Made by a program: the position numbers and the translations under genes. Positions 37,615 to 48,124 of a stretch of DNA of 64,000 nucleotides are shown piece by piece (the first letter of the stretch is position 1; each line of letters starts with the position of its first letter). Below the pieces are notes generated by a model that was given only the letters and a program-made list of their open reading frames with translations, was not told where the DNA came from and searched no databases. The DNA comes from Massilia sp. Mn16-1_5 (GTDB lineage Bacteria > Pseudomonadota > Gammaproteobacteria > Burkholderiales > Burkholderiaceae_D), in the NCBI RefSeq assembly GCF_004798585.1, contig NZ_PPXQ01000008.1, positions 62,001 to 126,000 of the forward strand, written 5' to 3'.

Positions 37615-40600
37615 TCATTCCTTCGCTTTGGCGGCCGCGGCGGGCGGCGGGTTCTCGATCTTGACAATGGTAGGCGATTTCCACGGTCCGGTAACCCGCA
37701 TGTGATAAGTCAGCGCCTTCATCACCGGCGCGCGCAGGAAGAGTTGCGCCAGGTAGGAGCCGAGGCCGATCACGGGATTGACCGCCAGGCCGTACACCAG
37801 CGGCCCGGTGCCGAGGTTAAATTCGGGAATCACGACCACGTGCAGGTCGGTCGATTCGTTGGCGATGTCGGCCGTGCCTTCCATCAGCACCGTGGCGGCC
37901 ACGCCATGCATCTTGAGGTTGTCGGTTTTTACGACGCCGCGGGTGATCATCGCATTCGCGCTGATGCCATCGAAGGCCAGGCCTTCCGAGAACACGTCGT
38001 GGAAATCGAGTTTCAAGAGGCGCGGCAAGGCCTGCAGGCTGAGCACGCCGAGCAGCTTGGCGGCGCCCGGGTCCTGCTTCAGGAACTGGCCGCCGGTCAC
38101 GTTCATCTCGATCTGTCCCGACAGGGAGGGAATGTCCAGCGCGTAGGGCAAGCCGGCCCAGGACAGGTCGCCCGAGAGTTTGCCCTTGCCACGACGCAGG
38201 GTTTCCGGGAAGCCGAGGCGGTCGAGCAGGCGCCCGGCATCGAGGATGTCGAGCGTGAAATTCATGCCGGTATTGCTCTTGCCGTCCTTGGTCAGCCAGC
38301 GGCCTGTCGCCTTGAGCTGGCCGTCCGGATTGGTCAGCGACAGGCGGTCGATGCGCCATTCCTTGCCCGCCAGGGCCTGGACATTGCTCGCCTGAAGGTC
38401 GAGGCGCCCGAACTGTTTATTGAAGAGCTCGAAACGCTCGGCCACGATGTCGAGCGCGGGAATGGTGGCGCTGGCGCCGCGGTTCGATTCGAGCAAGTCC
38501 TTCACGTCGGCCGCCTGCGATTCCGGGATCACGAGCGAAGCCAGGCGCGCCGTGACCTTGCCCACGCCCTGGCCCTGCCCTTCGCTCCAGGTAAGGTAGC
38601 CGGTGGCCTGGCGCGAGTGGATGTTGGCCTGCCAGGCCGTGCCCCGGTGGGTGGCGCCGACCACGACGTCGGCCATGCGCCGTTCGCCGATGAACAGTTC
38701 CGAGGCGCGCGCGGCGATGGTGGTCGGCAGCACATACTGGGAGAAATTCGGACCCGTCGCGCCCGCACCCGCCGTTCCCGTGTCCTCGCCCGCGATCGCC
38801 CGTCCCGCGGCCAGCCAGGCGTCGACGTTGACCGACTTCATGTCGACGTTGATCATCATGCCGTCGTCCGGCTCGGGCGCCGGCAGGTTGACGCCGATGC
38901 CACCGCGCTCGACGATCCAGGCGCCGCGCGGCGCGCGCGTACGCACGTAGCGCGCGGCCACCGCATTGCCCAGCGACAGGCGCAGTTCGTCGCGTCCGAC
39001 ACCCTCCGGCGTGGTGGGTGCGCCGTTCAGCACGAAGCGTAGCGGCAGCGCATCGGCTTCGGGTTTATTCAGCGGCGCCGGCAATTCGATGCCGAGGCCG
39101 GCGAGGTTCGAATCGAGCGTCACGCCGAGCTGGTGGTCGCGGAAGGCCACCAGGCCGTTGTAACGGGTGCTGCCCGACAGGCGCTGCCCCAGGCGCGCCA
39201 TGGCCGGCGCCGGCGCGGTGCGGCGCATGCCTTCGGCCGACAGGGTGCCGGCCAGGCGGATCGCGATCGAGCCGTCGCGCTGGGTACCGCCGGAAAGCGC
39301 CAGCGGCCCGCCCAGGAAATTCGCGCCGACGCCGTTCAGGTTGACGCCGTGCTCGGTGAACTCGACCTTGCCGACGGCCGCCTGCAGCGGCGGCAGGTCC
39401 GGGAACAGGCGCACCTCGTTTTCCAGCAATTGCAGCGCGCCTTGCACCTTGGTTTCGTGCAGGTCCGCCAGCGGCATCTGCAGTTTCAGGCCGAGGCGGG
39501 CATTGCCGGTGCCGAGCGTGTCCTCCGTAAAATGGCCGATCCAGCCCAGCACCGGGCTGGCCGCGACGTAGCGCAGGAAGTCCTGCAGCGCACCGGCGGC
39601 ATTGCCGTCGATGTCGAGCTGCGACGCGTGCGAGCCGAGGTTCGGGATCACCGCGCGCACATTGCTCAGGTTCAGGCCCTGGGTGCGCAGGGTCTCGCCG
39701 ACGATTTCCATGCGCGCGCGGTCGAACACGATGCTGCCGTTGATCGCTTCCGCCAGCGGCCAGGCGGGCTTGTTGTCCGGCGTGCGGTGGCCCGGCGCAT
39801 ATTCGAGCACGGCGTTGTGCAGGCGTCCGGCGACGCGGAACTCGCCCTTGGCGCGCGCTTGCGCGTTGTCGGCGCGGAAGGGGAAGTCGGCGAGGTCGCC
39901 GCGCAAACGCAGGCGCACGTCGTTCAGCGTGCCGCCCTGCAGCGCCGCACTCAGCCAGTCGCGCAGGTGCTCGGGCGTGGCCAGCGGCAGGAAGCGGCCG
40001 ACCTGGGCGATCTGGAAGCCGTCGAGCGAGCCTTCGATGTCGGCCACGCCCGGACCGTGGTGCGGGCCGAGCGGCAACAGGTGGCGGCCCGACAGGCTGC
40101 CGTGCAGCGCTCCTTGCGCGAACTCGAGTTTGTCCACCTCAACCAGCAATTGCTCCTGCGACTGGTAGGTCCAGCGCGCGCCCAGCGCCAGCCGGTCGAG
40201 GGGCATGGCCGGGTCGGCGAACCAGGCCGGCATGCGTAGCGCCAGGTCGCTCGAATCGAGCGTGATGCTGCCGCCCTTGTCGGTGGCGTCGATGGACCCG
40301 CTCAGGTTGTCGAAGCCGGGCAAGGCCGGCATGGCAGGCTGCGCCGACTCGGCCGGGGCGCCAGGCGCCGCCGGCACGGCCTCGCGCGCCGCCTGCGGGC
40401 GCAGGCTGAGTCCCGCCACCTGGCCCTTGATGCGGTAGCCGGCAAGATGCGGATACTGGCCCTCCCACGACGCCGAGAAGTCCAGCAGGCGCCCGCGCGG
40501 TGCGAAGTCGGCCAGCGCCTGCCTCTGGAAGGATGACAGCGGCAGCTGGGCCGCCAGTTCGCTGAGTGCCGCCAGGTCCACCTGGCGCGCCTGGACCGAC

Positions 40601-41778
40601 ACCTGCTGCGGCTTGCCGTTTTTAGCCGGGACGAAGGTTTCGGTCAGGGTGGCGGGCGGCAGGCTGCGGCCGTCCTGGGTCGCCACCAGAAAATTGTCGA
40701 GGCTGACCGTGTGGCCGTTCGCGCCGAAGGTCGGCTTGCCGTCCTCCTTGCCGGGCAACAGGGTTTCCTGGGCCGACAGCCGGCCCGACACGCGCGCCAG
40801 CTGGAGCGGCGGCAGGTCGGGCTTGATGCGCGCGGAGACGCCGGCCAGCGCGAGGTCGGCGGTAAAGCCGGCCAGGCGGGCTTTGTCGAGCGTCATCCAG
40901 GCGCGCAACGAGCCGCGGCCCTGGCTGAGGGCGAAGGGATAGTCGAGGTAGCGCTTCCAGGCCGCCAGGTCGGCTTCGCGCAGGTCGGCGTAGAGTTCGC
41001 CTTTCCAGAGTGCGATATCGGAGGCGCGGCCGCCGAAGCGCGGATGGGCGAAGCGCGCGCGCACGTCGAGCGGCTGGGCCAGCTCGGCCGGGGGCGTGGC
41101 TTTCAGGGCGAAACGGTGCGTGGTCCAATGGTTTTGCAGCACCAGGCCGACCTCGCGCAGGCTCAGCGTCGGGGTGCCGCGCTGGGCGTCGGTCCAGTCG
41201 ACCCGGCCTTCGCGGATCAGGATCTCGCGCTGGCGGAACACCCAGTCGCCGCCCTCGCCGCCCTTCTCGTCCTTCGGGTCGATGCGCATGCCGGCGACCT
41301 GGATCACGCCATCAGGCCCGCGCCGCACGTCCAGCTGGGGCCGGATCAGTTCGAGCGATTCGAAGCGTGGTTCGGCCGCCAGTACGCTCCACCAGGAAAA
41401 GGTGGCCGACACCGAGGGCAGCGCCAGCACCTGGCGCCCGGCCGCATCCCTGAGCGAGACGTCGCCCAGGAACAGCGAGGGGTTCAGTCCGCTCCAGGTG
41501 GCGTAGATGCGCGCGATGCTGACCTGGTTGCCGAGCGCGCGGCTGGCGGCGCGCTCGATGTCGCCTTTATAGAGGTCGATGTTCGGGAGGATGGCGTAAC
41601 GCAGCGCGAGGAACAGCAGGCCGAGGCCGAAGTACACGAGCAGCGCCAGCTTGACGGTGAAGCCGAGCACATGATGCGAAGCCAGGTTGGCATACCGGTA
41701 GGCGGCACGCAACCGCCGCCAGCGTTCCGCCAGCGGCACGGGCGCCGCCGGGGGCGCCTGCGGTTCCGGATTTTGCAT
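37615..41778 (-). CDS. yhdP: AsmA-like giant periplasmic/inner-membrane protein YhdP
   Basis: 1387 aa. One N-terminal membrane helix (VKLALLVYFGLGLLFLAL, about residues 42-60) then a very long beta-rich chain with AsmA-like repeats and the DUF3971 region (GSLRAWMTLDKARLAGFTADLAL...) and C-terminal AsmA-2 part (LGTGPLVYGLAVNPVIGLGSYLAQLFL). YhdP-type proteins bridge the periplasm and carry phospholipids to the outer membrane. First gene of the operon; divergent from glnE, 165 nt apart. Confidence 0.93.
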   Translation of the reverse strand: MQNPEPQAPPAAPVPLAERWRRLRAAYRYANLASHHVLGFTVKLALLVYFGLGLLFLALRYAILPNIDLYKGDIERAASRALGNQVSIARIYATWSGLNPSLFLGDVSLRDAAGRQVLALPSVSATFSWWSVLAAEPRFESLELIRPQLDVRRGPDGVIQVAGMRIDPKDEKGGEGGDWVFRQREILIREGRVDWTDAQRGTPTLSLREVGLVLQNHWTTHRFALKATPPAELAQPLDVRARFAHPRFGGRASDIALWKGELYADLREADLAAWKRYLDYPFALSQGRGSLRAWMTLDKARLAGFTADLALAGVSARIKPDLPPLQLARVSGRLSAQETLLPGKEDGKPTFGANGHTVSLDNFLVATQDGRSLPPATLTETFVPAKNGKPQQVSVQARQVDLAALSELAAQLPLSSFQRQALADFAPRGRLLDFSASWEGQYPHLAGYRIKGQVAGLSLRPQAAREAVPAAPGAPAESAQPAMPALPGFDNLSGSIDATDKGGSITLDSSDLALRMPAWFADPAMPLDRLALGARWTYQSQEQLLVEVDKLEFAQGALHGSLSGRHLLPLGPHHGPGVADIEGSLDGFQIAQVGRFLPLATPEHLRDWLSAALQGGTLNDVRLRLRGDLADFPFRADNAQARAKGEFRVAGRLHNAVLEYAPGHRTPDNKPAWPLAEAINGSIVFDRARMEIVGETLRTQGLNLSNVRAVIPNLGSHASQLDIDGNAAGALQDFLRYVAASPVLGWIGHFTEDTLGTGNARLGLKLQMPLADLHETKVQGALQLLENEVRLFPDLPPLQAAVGKVEFTEHGVNLNGVGANFLGGPLALSGGTQRDGSIAIRLAGTLSAEGMRRTAPAPAMARLGQRLSGSTRYNGLVAFRDHQLGVTLDSNLAGLGIELPAPLNKPEADALPLRFVLNGAPTTPEGVGRDELRLSLGNAVAARYVRTRAPRGAWIVERGGIGVNLPAPEPDDGMMINVDMKSVNVDAWLAAGRAIAGEDTGTAGAGATGPNFSQYVLPTTIAARASELFIGERRMADVVVGATHRGTAWQANIHSRQATGYLTWSEGQGQGVGKVTARLASLVIPESQAADVKDLLESNRGASATIPALDIVAERFELFNKQFGRLDLQASNVQALAGKEWRIDRLSLTNPDGQLKATGRWLTKDGKSNTGMNFTLDILDAGRLLDRLGFPETLRRGKGKLSGDLSWAGLPYALDIPSLSGQIEMNVTGGQFLKQDPGAAKLLGVLSLQALPRLLKLDFHDVFSEGLAFDGISANAMITRGVVKTDNLKMHGVAATVLMEGTADIANESTDLHVVVIPEFNLGTGPLVYGLAVNPVIGLGSYLAQLFLRAPVMKALTYHMRVTGPWKSPTIVKIENPPPAAAAKAKE

Positions 41779-41943
41779 CAGGGTGCTAATTTTTTAAGGC
41801 TCGCCGTAAAAATGTTCTAAAAGAAGAGCGCTTGCTTGAATTGCGGCGTCTACCTTACCATCGTGCTGACCGGGGCGGCACGGCGGGCAATTCTACCGCA
41901 AGCTGCTTGTCGGAACGTTTTTCCTCTCGTGCCGGACCACCCG

Positions 41944-44676
41944 ATGACCCTTGCTTCCCCCGCCAACACCTCCCGCTTCTACCAACGCTGGATCGCCGGC
42001 GCCCCCGGACGTGAAGAACGCGTCGCCGAGCTGGCCCAATTATCGCTGGCCTGCCCGGATTTCGGCGCCTTATTGAAGCACGAGCTGGAAGCCGGGATAC
42101 CCCTGCCGCGCGCCATGCGGCGCCTGCGCAACCTCTTGCTGGCGACCCTGATCCGGCGCGAGCTGGAAGGCTTGTCCGACATGGACGAGGTCGTCAGCGC
42201 GATGACCGGCCTGGCCGACTTCGCGATCCGTACCCACCTGGCCGACCTGATGGCGGAGATGGTGGCCGCGCACGGCATGCCGATCGGCGCCGAGTCCGGC
42301 CGCCCCCAGGAAATGATGGTGCTCTCGATGGGCAAGGGAGGCGGCGGCGAGCTGAACGTCTCCTCCGACATCGACCTGATCTTCGTCTATCCGGAAGACG
42401 GCGAGACGGCGGCCGGCCCGAACCAGCGCGAACTGTCGAACCACGAATTTTTTGTCCGGCTGGGGCGGCGCCTGATCGGCGCGCTGTCGGAGGTGATCGA
42501 GGACGGTTTCACCTTCCGCGTCGACATGGCGCTGCGTCCGAACGGCAACTCGGGGCCGCTGGCCGCCAGCCTGAACATGGTCGAGGAATACCTGATCGTG
42601 CAGGGCCGCGAATGGGAACGCTATGCCTGGGTCAAGGCGCGCGCCGTGACCGGCACGACTGAAGACATCGCGGCGCTGGACGCGATCGTGCGCCCCTTCG
42701 TGTTCCGGCGCTACCTCGATTTCGGCGTGATCGACGCGATCCGCAACATGCATGCCCAGATCCGCGCCGAGGTGAAACGCCAGGAACGCCTGCACCCGGA
42801 CCGCAGCAACAACGTCAAGCTGGGGCGCGGCGGCATCCGCGAGATCGAGTTCCTGGCCCAGGTGTTCCAGCTGATCCGCGGCGGACGCGACCCGGCCCTG
42901 CGCGAGCGCTCCACGCGCCTGACCCTGCGCCTGCTGGCCGAGCGCGAGCTGATGGCGCCGGATACCGTCGAACGCCTGCTGGAGGCCTACACCTTCTTGC
43001 GCAACCTCGAGCACCGGCTGCAATACCTGGACGACGCCCAGACCCATACCTTGCCCGCCAATGAGGCCGACCGCGAGACGGTAGCAAGCATGATGGGCTT
43101 GCCGGACGCGGCCACCCTGCTCGCCCGGCTCGAGGAAACCCGCAGCTTCGTCGCCGCCCAGTTCGACGACATGTTCGCCGACAAGAGCGCCCCCGCCGGC
43201 GAAGAACGGGCCGAACTGGACGCCATCGCCGCCGACCCGGAAGCCCTGGCCGCGATCGAGGCCCACATGCAGGCCCTCGGCTACGGCGACGCGGCCGCAA
43301 GCGCCCGGCGCCTGGCCGCGACCTGGTCCGCGCCGCGCCTGCAAAACCTGCCCGACGCCAGCCGCGCGCGCCTGCTCGCCCTGGTCAACCTGGCGCTGCC
43401 GCAGGTGGCGACCGTGGTGCGCGAAGCGGGAGTGGGCAGCCACGGCGCCACCCTCGGCCGCCTGCTCGACTTCCTGGAAGCGATCGCCCGGCGCTCGGCC
43501 TACCTGTCGCTGCTGACGGAGTACCCGCACACCCTGGAACGCGTGATCCGCATGATGCACGCCAGCGGCTGGGCCGCGACCTTTTTGACCCTGCACCCGA
43601 TCCTGCTCGACGAACTGCTGGACGACCGCGGCGGCATCGACGAACCGGCCCACCTCGCCGCCAGCCTCGACGCCAAGCTGGCCGAAGCCGCGGGCGATAC
43701 CGAACGCCAGCTCGACATCCTGCGCGACACCCATCACGCCCAGCTGTTCCGGCTGCTGGCGCTGGACCTGGCGGGCGAACTGTCGGTCGAGCGCCTGGCC
43801 GACCATTTGTCCGCACTGGCCGACGTGGTCGTGGCCGCCACCATTCGCTGGGCCTGGCGGACGGTGGCAACGCGCCACCGCGAGGAGCCGCGCTTCGCCG
43901 TCATCGCCTACGGCAAGCTGGGCGGGAAGGAGCTGGGCTATGTCTCGGACCTGGACGTCATCTTCCTGTTCGACGACGAGGACGACATGGCGCCCTCGAA
44001 CTACGCGAAACTCGGCCAGCGCTTCATTACCTGGATGACGGCGCACACGCCGGCCGGCATCCTGTTCGACATCGATACGGCGCTGCGCCCGGACGGCGCC
44101 AGCGGCATGCTGGTCAGCTCGCTGTCCGCCTTCGAGCGCTACCAGCACAATGCGGCCTGGGTCTGGGAACACCAGGCGCTCACGCGCGCCCGTTTCTGCG
44201 CGGGCGACGCCGCCATCGGCGCACGTTTCGAGGAAATCCGCGAAGCCGTGCTGCGGCGCGACCGCAGCGCCCAGGCGGAGGAATTGAAAGCCGAGGTACT
44301 GAAGATGCGCCAGCGCATGCACGAGGCGATGCCGAACCGTAGCTCCCTGTTCGACCTGAAACAGGACACGGGCGGGATGATCGACATCGAGTTCATCGTC
44401 CAGTACCTGGTGCTGCGCTACGCTTTCCAGCATCCCCAACTCACGGCAAATGCCGGCAATATTGCCCTTCTACACCGAAGTGGCGAACTCGGCCTGATCG
44501 ATCCGCTGCTCGCCGCCGGCGCCGCCGACGCTTACCGCGCAATGCGCAAGCTGCAGCACCAGTTGCGCCTGCAGGGTCAGGAAGCGCGGGTCGAACCTGC
44601 TCTCGTGAAGCGCCACGCGGCCGGGGTGACCCGGCTCTGGCAGGCGCTGTTCGATCCTGCATCCAGCGCGGGCTGA
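41944..44676 (+). CDS. glnE: Glutamine synthetase adenylyltransferase/adenylyl-removing enzyme
   Basis: 910 aa from ATG 41944 (an upstream TTG is less likely). Two nucleotidyltransferase domains: the deadenylylating one with GELNVSSDIDLIFVYPED near residue 121 and the adenylylating one with AYGKLGGKELGYVSDLDVIFLFDDED near 650. GlnE adds or removes AMP on glutamine synthetase under the control of PII and glutamine. No terminator was seen behind it. Confidence 0.96.
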   Translation: MTLASPANTSRFYQRWIAGAPGREERVAELAQLSLACPDFGALLKHELEAGIPLPRAMRRLRNLLLATLIRRELEGLSDMDEVVSAMTGLADFAIRTHLADLMAEMVAAHGMPIGAESGRPQEMMVLSMGKGGGGELNVSSDIDLIFVYPEDGETAAGPNQRELSNHEFFVRLGRRLIGALSEVIEDGFTFRVDMALRPNGNSGPLAASLNMVEEYLIVQGREWERYAWVKARAVTGTTEDIAALDAIVRPFVFRRYLDFGVIDAIRNMHAQIRAEVKRQERLHPDRSNNVKLGRGGIREIEFLAQVFQLIRGGRDPALRERSTRLTLRLLAERELMAPDTVERLLEAYTFLRNLEHRLQYLDDAQTHTLPANEADRETVASMMGLPDAATLLARLEETRSFVAAQFDDMFADKSAPAGEERAELDAIAADPEALAAIEAHMQALGYGDAAASARRLAATWSAPRLQNLPDASRARLLALVNLALPQVATVVREAGVGSHGATLGRLLDFLEAIARRSAYLSLLTEYPHTLERVIRMMHASGWAATFLTLHPILLDELLDDRGGIDEPAHLAASLDAKLAEAAGDTERQLDILRDTHHAQLFRLLALDLAGELSVERLADHLSALADVVVAATIRWAWRTVATRHREEPRFAVIAYGKLGGKELGYVSDLDVIFLFDDEDDMAPSNYAKLGQRFITWMTAHTPAGILFDIDTALRPDGASGMLVSSLSAFERYQHNAAWVWEHQALTRARFCAGDAAIGARFEEIREAVLRRDRSAQAEELKAEVLKMRQRMHEAMPNRSSLFDLKQDTGGMIDIEFIVQYLVLRYAFQHPQLTANAGNIALLHRSGELGLIDPLLAAGAADAYRAMRKLQHQLRLQGQEARVEPALVKRHAAGVTRLWQALFDPASSAG

Positions 44677-44771
44677 GCGGCGGTCTTTGACGCGTATGCA
44701 CGCCGTATGCACAAAATAGCGCGCAATTAAGCGTCTTTACAACACTGTGCTTTTTTATTAAGCGTGCGCGT

Positions 44772-44831
44772 TGACAGCGCTATGTCCCAATGTTTCTATG
44801 CAATCGTGAAAAGAAGGCATTTCTTCTCACG
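44772..44831 (+). promoter_or_regulatory. Promoter and start-site stem-loop of receptor 2
   Basis: Perfect -35 TTGACA (44772-44777), 17 bp, then TTCTAT as a weak -10. Seven bases later a 25-bp inverted repeat (44807-44831: GTGAAAAGAA / TTCTTCTCAC) covers the expected start of transcription, so it is either an operator or a 5' RNA hairpin. Confidence 0.5.
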
Positions 44832-44908
44832 TCGAGAAGCAGCACCCACGTTTGCCAGGCTTCCACAGGATCGTCTGGCATTCCCATGCATACAAAATAG
44901 GGACAACC

Positions 44909-47749
44909 ATGTTTAAAGAAAAGGTTTTGGCGCAATCCTTGCGCCTGATGTTTTCCGGCGGCGTTGCCTTCAGCCTGGGCGTCGCCAGCCTGCCTGCATT
45001 CGCGCAAGCGCAAGCGGCACAGCAAACGGAACAGCAAGCAGAACAGCCGGTGATGCAGCGCGTGGAGGTGACCGGTTCCTCGATCAAACGTATCGCCGCC
45101 GAAGGCGCATTGCCGGTCACGACCGTGACTGCCGAAGCCATTCGCGCATCGGGCGTCACCTCGATGGCCGACCTGGTGCAGCGGATGTCGACGGTGCAGG
45201 GATCGACCGGCGAATCGGCTTCGGTCGGCGGCCAGACTTTCGGCTTCTCGGGCATCTCGATCCACAACGTCGGTGAAACCCGTACCCTGGTCCTGCTCAA
45301 CGGCAAGCGCCTGGCGCAGTTCGGCGGCCAGACCCTGACCGGCTTCGCCGCAGGTTTCGACCTGAACTCGATTCCGCTCTCCGCCATCGACCGCGTCGAA
45401 CTGCTGACCGACGGCGCCTCCGCGCTGTACGGTGCCGACGCGATCGCCGGCGTCGTCAACTTCATCACCAAGCGCGACCGCACCGATGCCGACATCACGA
45501 TCGGCTACTCGCACCCGGAAGACGGCGCCCGCGAGCGCCGCTTCAGCCTGACCAAGGGTTTCGGCTCGCTCGACGACGACGGCTGGAACGTGATGCTGAC
45601 CTTCGGCCACGACGAGCGTACCAAGCTGAGCTCGGACAGCCGCTCGTTCGCCAACACCGGCGAGCGCCGCTTTTCGGCAAACGGCAAGCAGTACCGGATC
45701 CAGCAATTCTCGGCCAGCCCGATCCCGGCCAACGTGCTGAACGACCGCGGCGAGCTGATCAGCCCGGCCCTGCGCACCGCGGGCGCCTGCCCGACCAAGA
45801 CTTTCCGCGTCACCCAGCCTTATACCATCGACGGCGAGGACTTCGTCGACGACTACTGCGGCTACGACTTCGTGAAGGACCTGGAAATTTTCCCGGAACG
45901 CAAGCGCGACAACTTCATGCTATCGGCAACGGCCAAGGCCTTCGGCCAGGAGCTGTACACCGACGTGCTGCTCTCGGAAACCAAGCAGAACTCGCGCATC
46001 GCGCCGGTGCCGGGACAAGTTTCGATCGACGCCGGTTCGGCCCTGCACAACCAGTACCTGGCGCCGCTCGGCATCACCGGCGACACGGTCGCCTTCTACC
46101 GCCTGTTCGACCTGGGCCAGCGCACCTCGAAGGACGTCGCCCTGTTTGCCAGCGCCGTGTTCGGTTCGCGCGGCAGCGTCGCCGGCTGGGATTACGATGC
46201 GTCGTATAACTTTTCGAAGAGTAAGGTGAAGGGCTTTATCTCCGGTTATCCGGGCGCCCTCGCCGTCAGCAACCTGACCAGCAGCGGCCTGCTCGACCCC
46301 TTCGTCGGGGCGGGCCAGCAAAGCCCCGCCGCACAGGAAGCGATCCGCGCGATCGCCTACGACGGCTACTGGGATGGCGGCGTGTCCGAACTGAATTCGG
46401 TCGCCGTGACCGGCTCGCGCTCGCTGATGCAGCTGGCGGGCGGCGCCATGATGCTGGGTGTCGGCGTCAATTTCAACCGCGAGGAATTCTCTTCGAAGCC
46501 TAGCCTGTTCGCTCAGGGCGCACTGGCCGATCCGGTTGCCGGCACCCTGTGCGGCCCGTCGACCGGCCTGGAATGCGACCAGCGTTTCGGCGACGCCGCC
46601 AGCTCGCTGCCCTACACGGCGAAACGCAATTCGAAAGGTGTGTTCGCCGAATTAGTGATGCCGGTCATCAAGAACGTGGAGCTGGGCGCCGCGGCGCGTT
46701 ACGACCATTACTCCGACTTCGGCAGCGCCTGGACCGGCAAGGCCAGCTTCAAGTGGTCGCCGACGACAAGCTTCCTGGTGCGCGGTTCGATCGGGAATGG
46801 CTTCCATGCGCCGACGGTCCCGCAGGTGAATGCTGCACTCCAGAGCTTTGGCGTGACCAGCGAGAACTACACCTGCACGCCCGAACTGCAACAGGTGGCA
46901 ACGGCCAATGGCGCGCTCTGCCGTCCCGGCAGCGCCCAGTACGACCAGCTGGCTGGCGGTAACCAAGGGCTGAAGCCGGAAAAATCGCGCCAGGCCACCC
47001 TGGGATTCCGCTTCGAACCCTTCCGCGCGCTGAGCCTCGGTGCCGACATCTGGACCGTTGCGATCCGCGATACCTTCGGCCAGTTGAGCGAACAGGTCGT
47101 GTTTGCCAATCCGCTGCAATTCCCCAACTCGTGGGGTTCCCAGATCGACATCGCTACCGGGCGCAACTATCTGGCCTTCAAGGCGGATAACCAGAACCTG
47201 GGCAAGTACTACGCCACCGGTATCGACTGGGACATCACGGGCCGCTACCGTACGCCTTGGGGCGCCCTGACGTCGCAGCTGAACATCTCGCAGATGCTGC
47301 GCGAGAAGAGTCAGCTGGAAGAAGACGGCGAGTACTTCTCGGCGATCGGCAACTTCGACGAACTGGGTACAGTGACCTTCCGTAACCGCGGCACCTGGCG
47401 CAACACCCTGAAGACGGGCGACTTCTCGACCACCCTGAGCGCGAATTTCAAGTCGGGCTACACCGACCAGGAAACCCTGGTCGACGTGCTCGACGCCGGC
47501 GGCAATGTCACCGGCCAGGAAGACGTGCGCGTCAAGGTCGGTTCCTTCGTCACTTTCGACCTGCAGACCGTCTGGACCCCGAACCCCACCTGGTCGGTCA
47601 CTGCCGGTATCCTGAACCTGACCGACAAGGACCCACCTTTCGTTCCTTCGACCTCGGGTGCGAACCGCGGCCAGCAGTTCGGCTACGACGACCGCTACTA
47701 CGACGCGCGCGGCCGTACCGCGTACGTCAACGCGTCCTACAGGTTCTGA
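44909..47749 (+). CDS. TonB-dependent outer-membrane receptor (VTGS plug type), receptor 2
   Basis: 946 aa. Start MFKEKVLAQSLRLMFSGG with signal peptide to about residue 33 (PAFAQA), a Gln-rich stretch, TonB-box-like QRVEVTGSSIKR, plug block VELLTDGASALYGADAIAG and a barrel ending in AYVNASYRF. The N-terminal 'SLRLMFSGG' resembles receptors 3 and 4 and may be a family-specific export feature. The plug lacks further ligand clues. Its own promoter and a terminator at 47796 make it a single-gene unit. Confidence 0.93.
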   Translation: MFKEKVLAQSLRLMFSGGVAFSLGVASLPAFAQAQAAQQTEQQAEQPVMQRVEVTGSSIKRIAAEGALPVTTVTAEAIRASGVTSMADLVQRMSTVQGSTGESASVGGQTFGFSGISIHNVGETRTLVLLNGKRLAQFGGQTLTGFAAGFDLNSIPLSAIDRVELLTDGASALYGADAIAGVVNFITKRDRTDADITIGYSHPEDGARERRFSLTKGFGSLDDDGWNVMLTFGHDERTKLSSDSRSFANTGERRFSANGKQYRIQQFSASPIPANVLNDRGELISPALRTAGACPTKTFRVTQPYTIDGEDFVDDYCGYDFVKDLEIFPERKRDNFMLSATAKAFGQELYTDVLLSETKQNSRIAPVPGQVSIDAGSALHNQYLAPLGITGDTVAFYRLFDLGQRTSKDVALFASAVFGSRGSVAGWDYDASYNFSKSKVKGFISGYPGALAVSNLTSSGLLDPFVGAGQQSPAAQEAIRAIAYDGYWDGGVSELNSVAVTGSRSLMQLAGGAMMLGVGVNFNREEFSSKPSLFAQGALADPVAGTLCGPSTGLECDQRFGDAASSLPYTAKRNSKGVFAELVMPVIKNVELGAAARYDHYSDFGSAWTGKASFKWSPTTSFLVRGSIGNGFHAPTVPQVNAALQSFGVTSENYTCTPELQQVATANGALCRPGSAQYDQLAGGNQGLKPEKSRQATLGFRFEPFRALSLGADIWTVAIRDTFGQLSEQVVFANPLQFPNSWGSQIDIATGRNYLAFKADNQNLGKYYATGIDWDITGRYRTPWGALTSQLNISQMLREKSQLEEDGEYFSAIGNFDELGTVTFRNRGTWRNTLKTGDFSTTLSANFKSGYTDQETLVDVLDAGGNVTGQEDVRVKVGSFVTFDLQTVWTPNPTWSVTAGILNLTDKDPPFVPSTSGANRGQQFGYDDRYYDARGRTAYVNASYRF

Positions 47750-47795
47750 CGCGACGCACGCATCGTGGCAGCTGCCACGGTGCGGTAACGCAGCA

Positions 47796-47824
47796 ATCCG
47801 CCGGTCTCCCCGGCGGATTTTTTT
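47796..47824 (+). terminator. Intrinsic terminator of receptor 2
   Basis: AATCCGCCGG and CCGGCGGATT with an eight-T run. A perfect palindrome CGTGGCAGCTGCCACG (47764-47779) lies just before it. Confidence 0.85.
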
Positions 47825-48110
47825 TGCGCGCGCACTGGAGCGCAGGCTGGCGCAAAAGCACGGTGATAGCAGCCTCGACGGCACTAGCCTTTACAAAGTG
47901 CACCGTCAAGGTGCGCACGGTTGGAACTTTGTAATTACACAATTTTGCAACATTTCTAAATTTTAAATTTCTGTCTAGTTGACAAGCTTGCATCCGGAAT
48001 GATTCCATTGTTCGGTTGTATTTGCGCAAACCATTGTTTGAGAAAAATCAATGGTCGGTAACAAAAGATGTAGCCGGTGGCTTGCTCACGGGTTTGACTG
48101 ATTTTTTATT
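47825..48110. other. Spacer between receptors 2 and 3
   Basis: AT-rich stretch with no gene. TTGACA at 47979-47984 is a candidate -35 for receptor 3, but no convincing -10 is placed 16-18 bp later. TTGTATTTGCGCAAA near 48014 recalls the TGTATTTACGAAA element found upstream of two other receptors. Confidence 0.4.
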
Positions 48111-48124
48111 GAGGAGTGTTGCAA

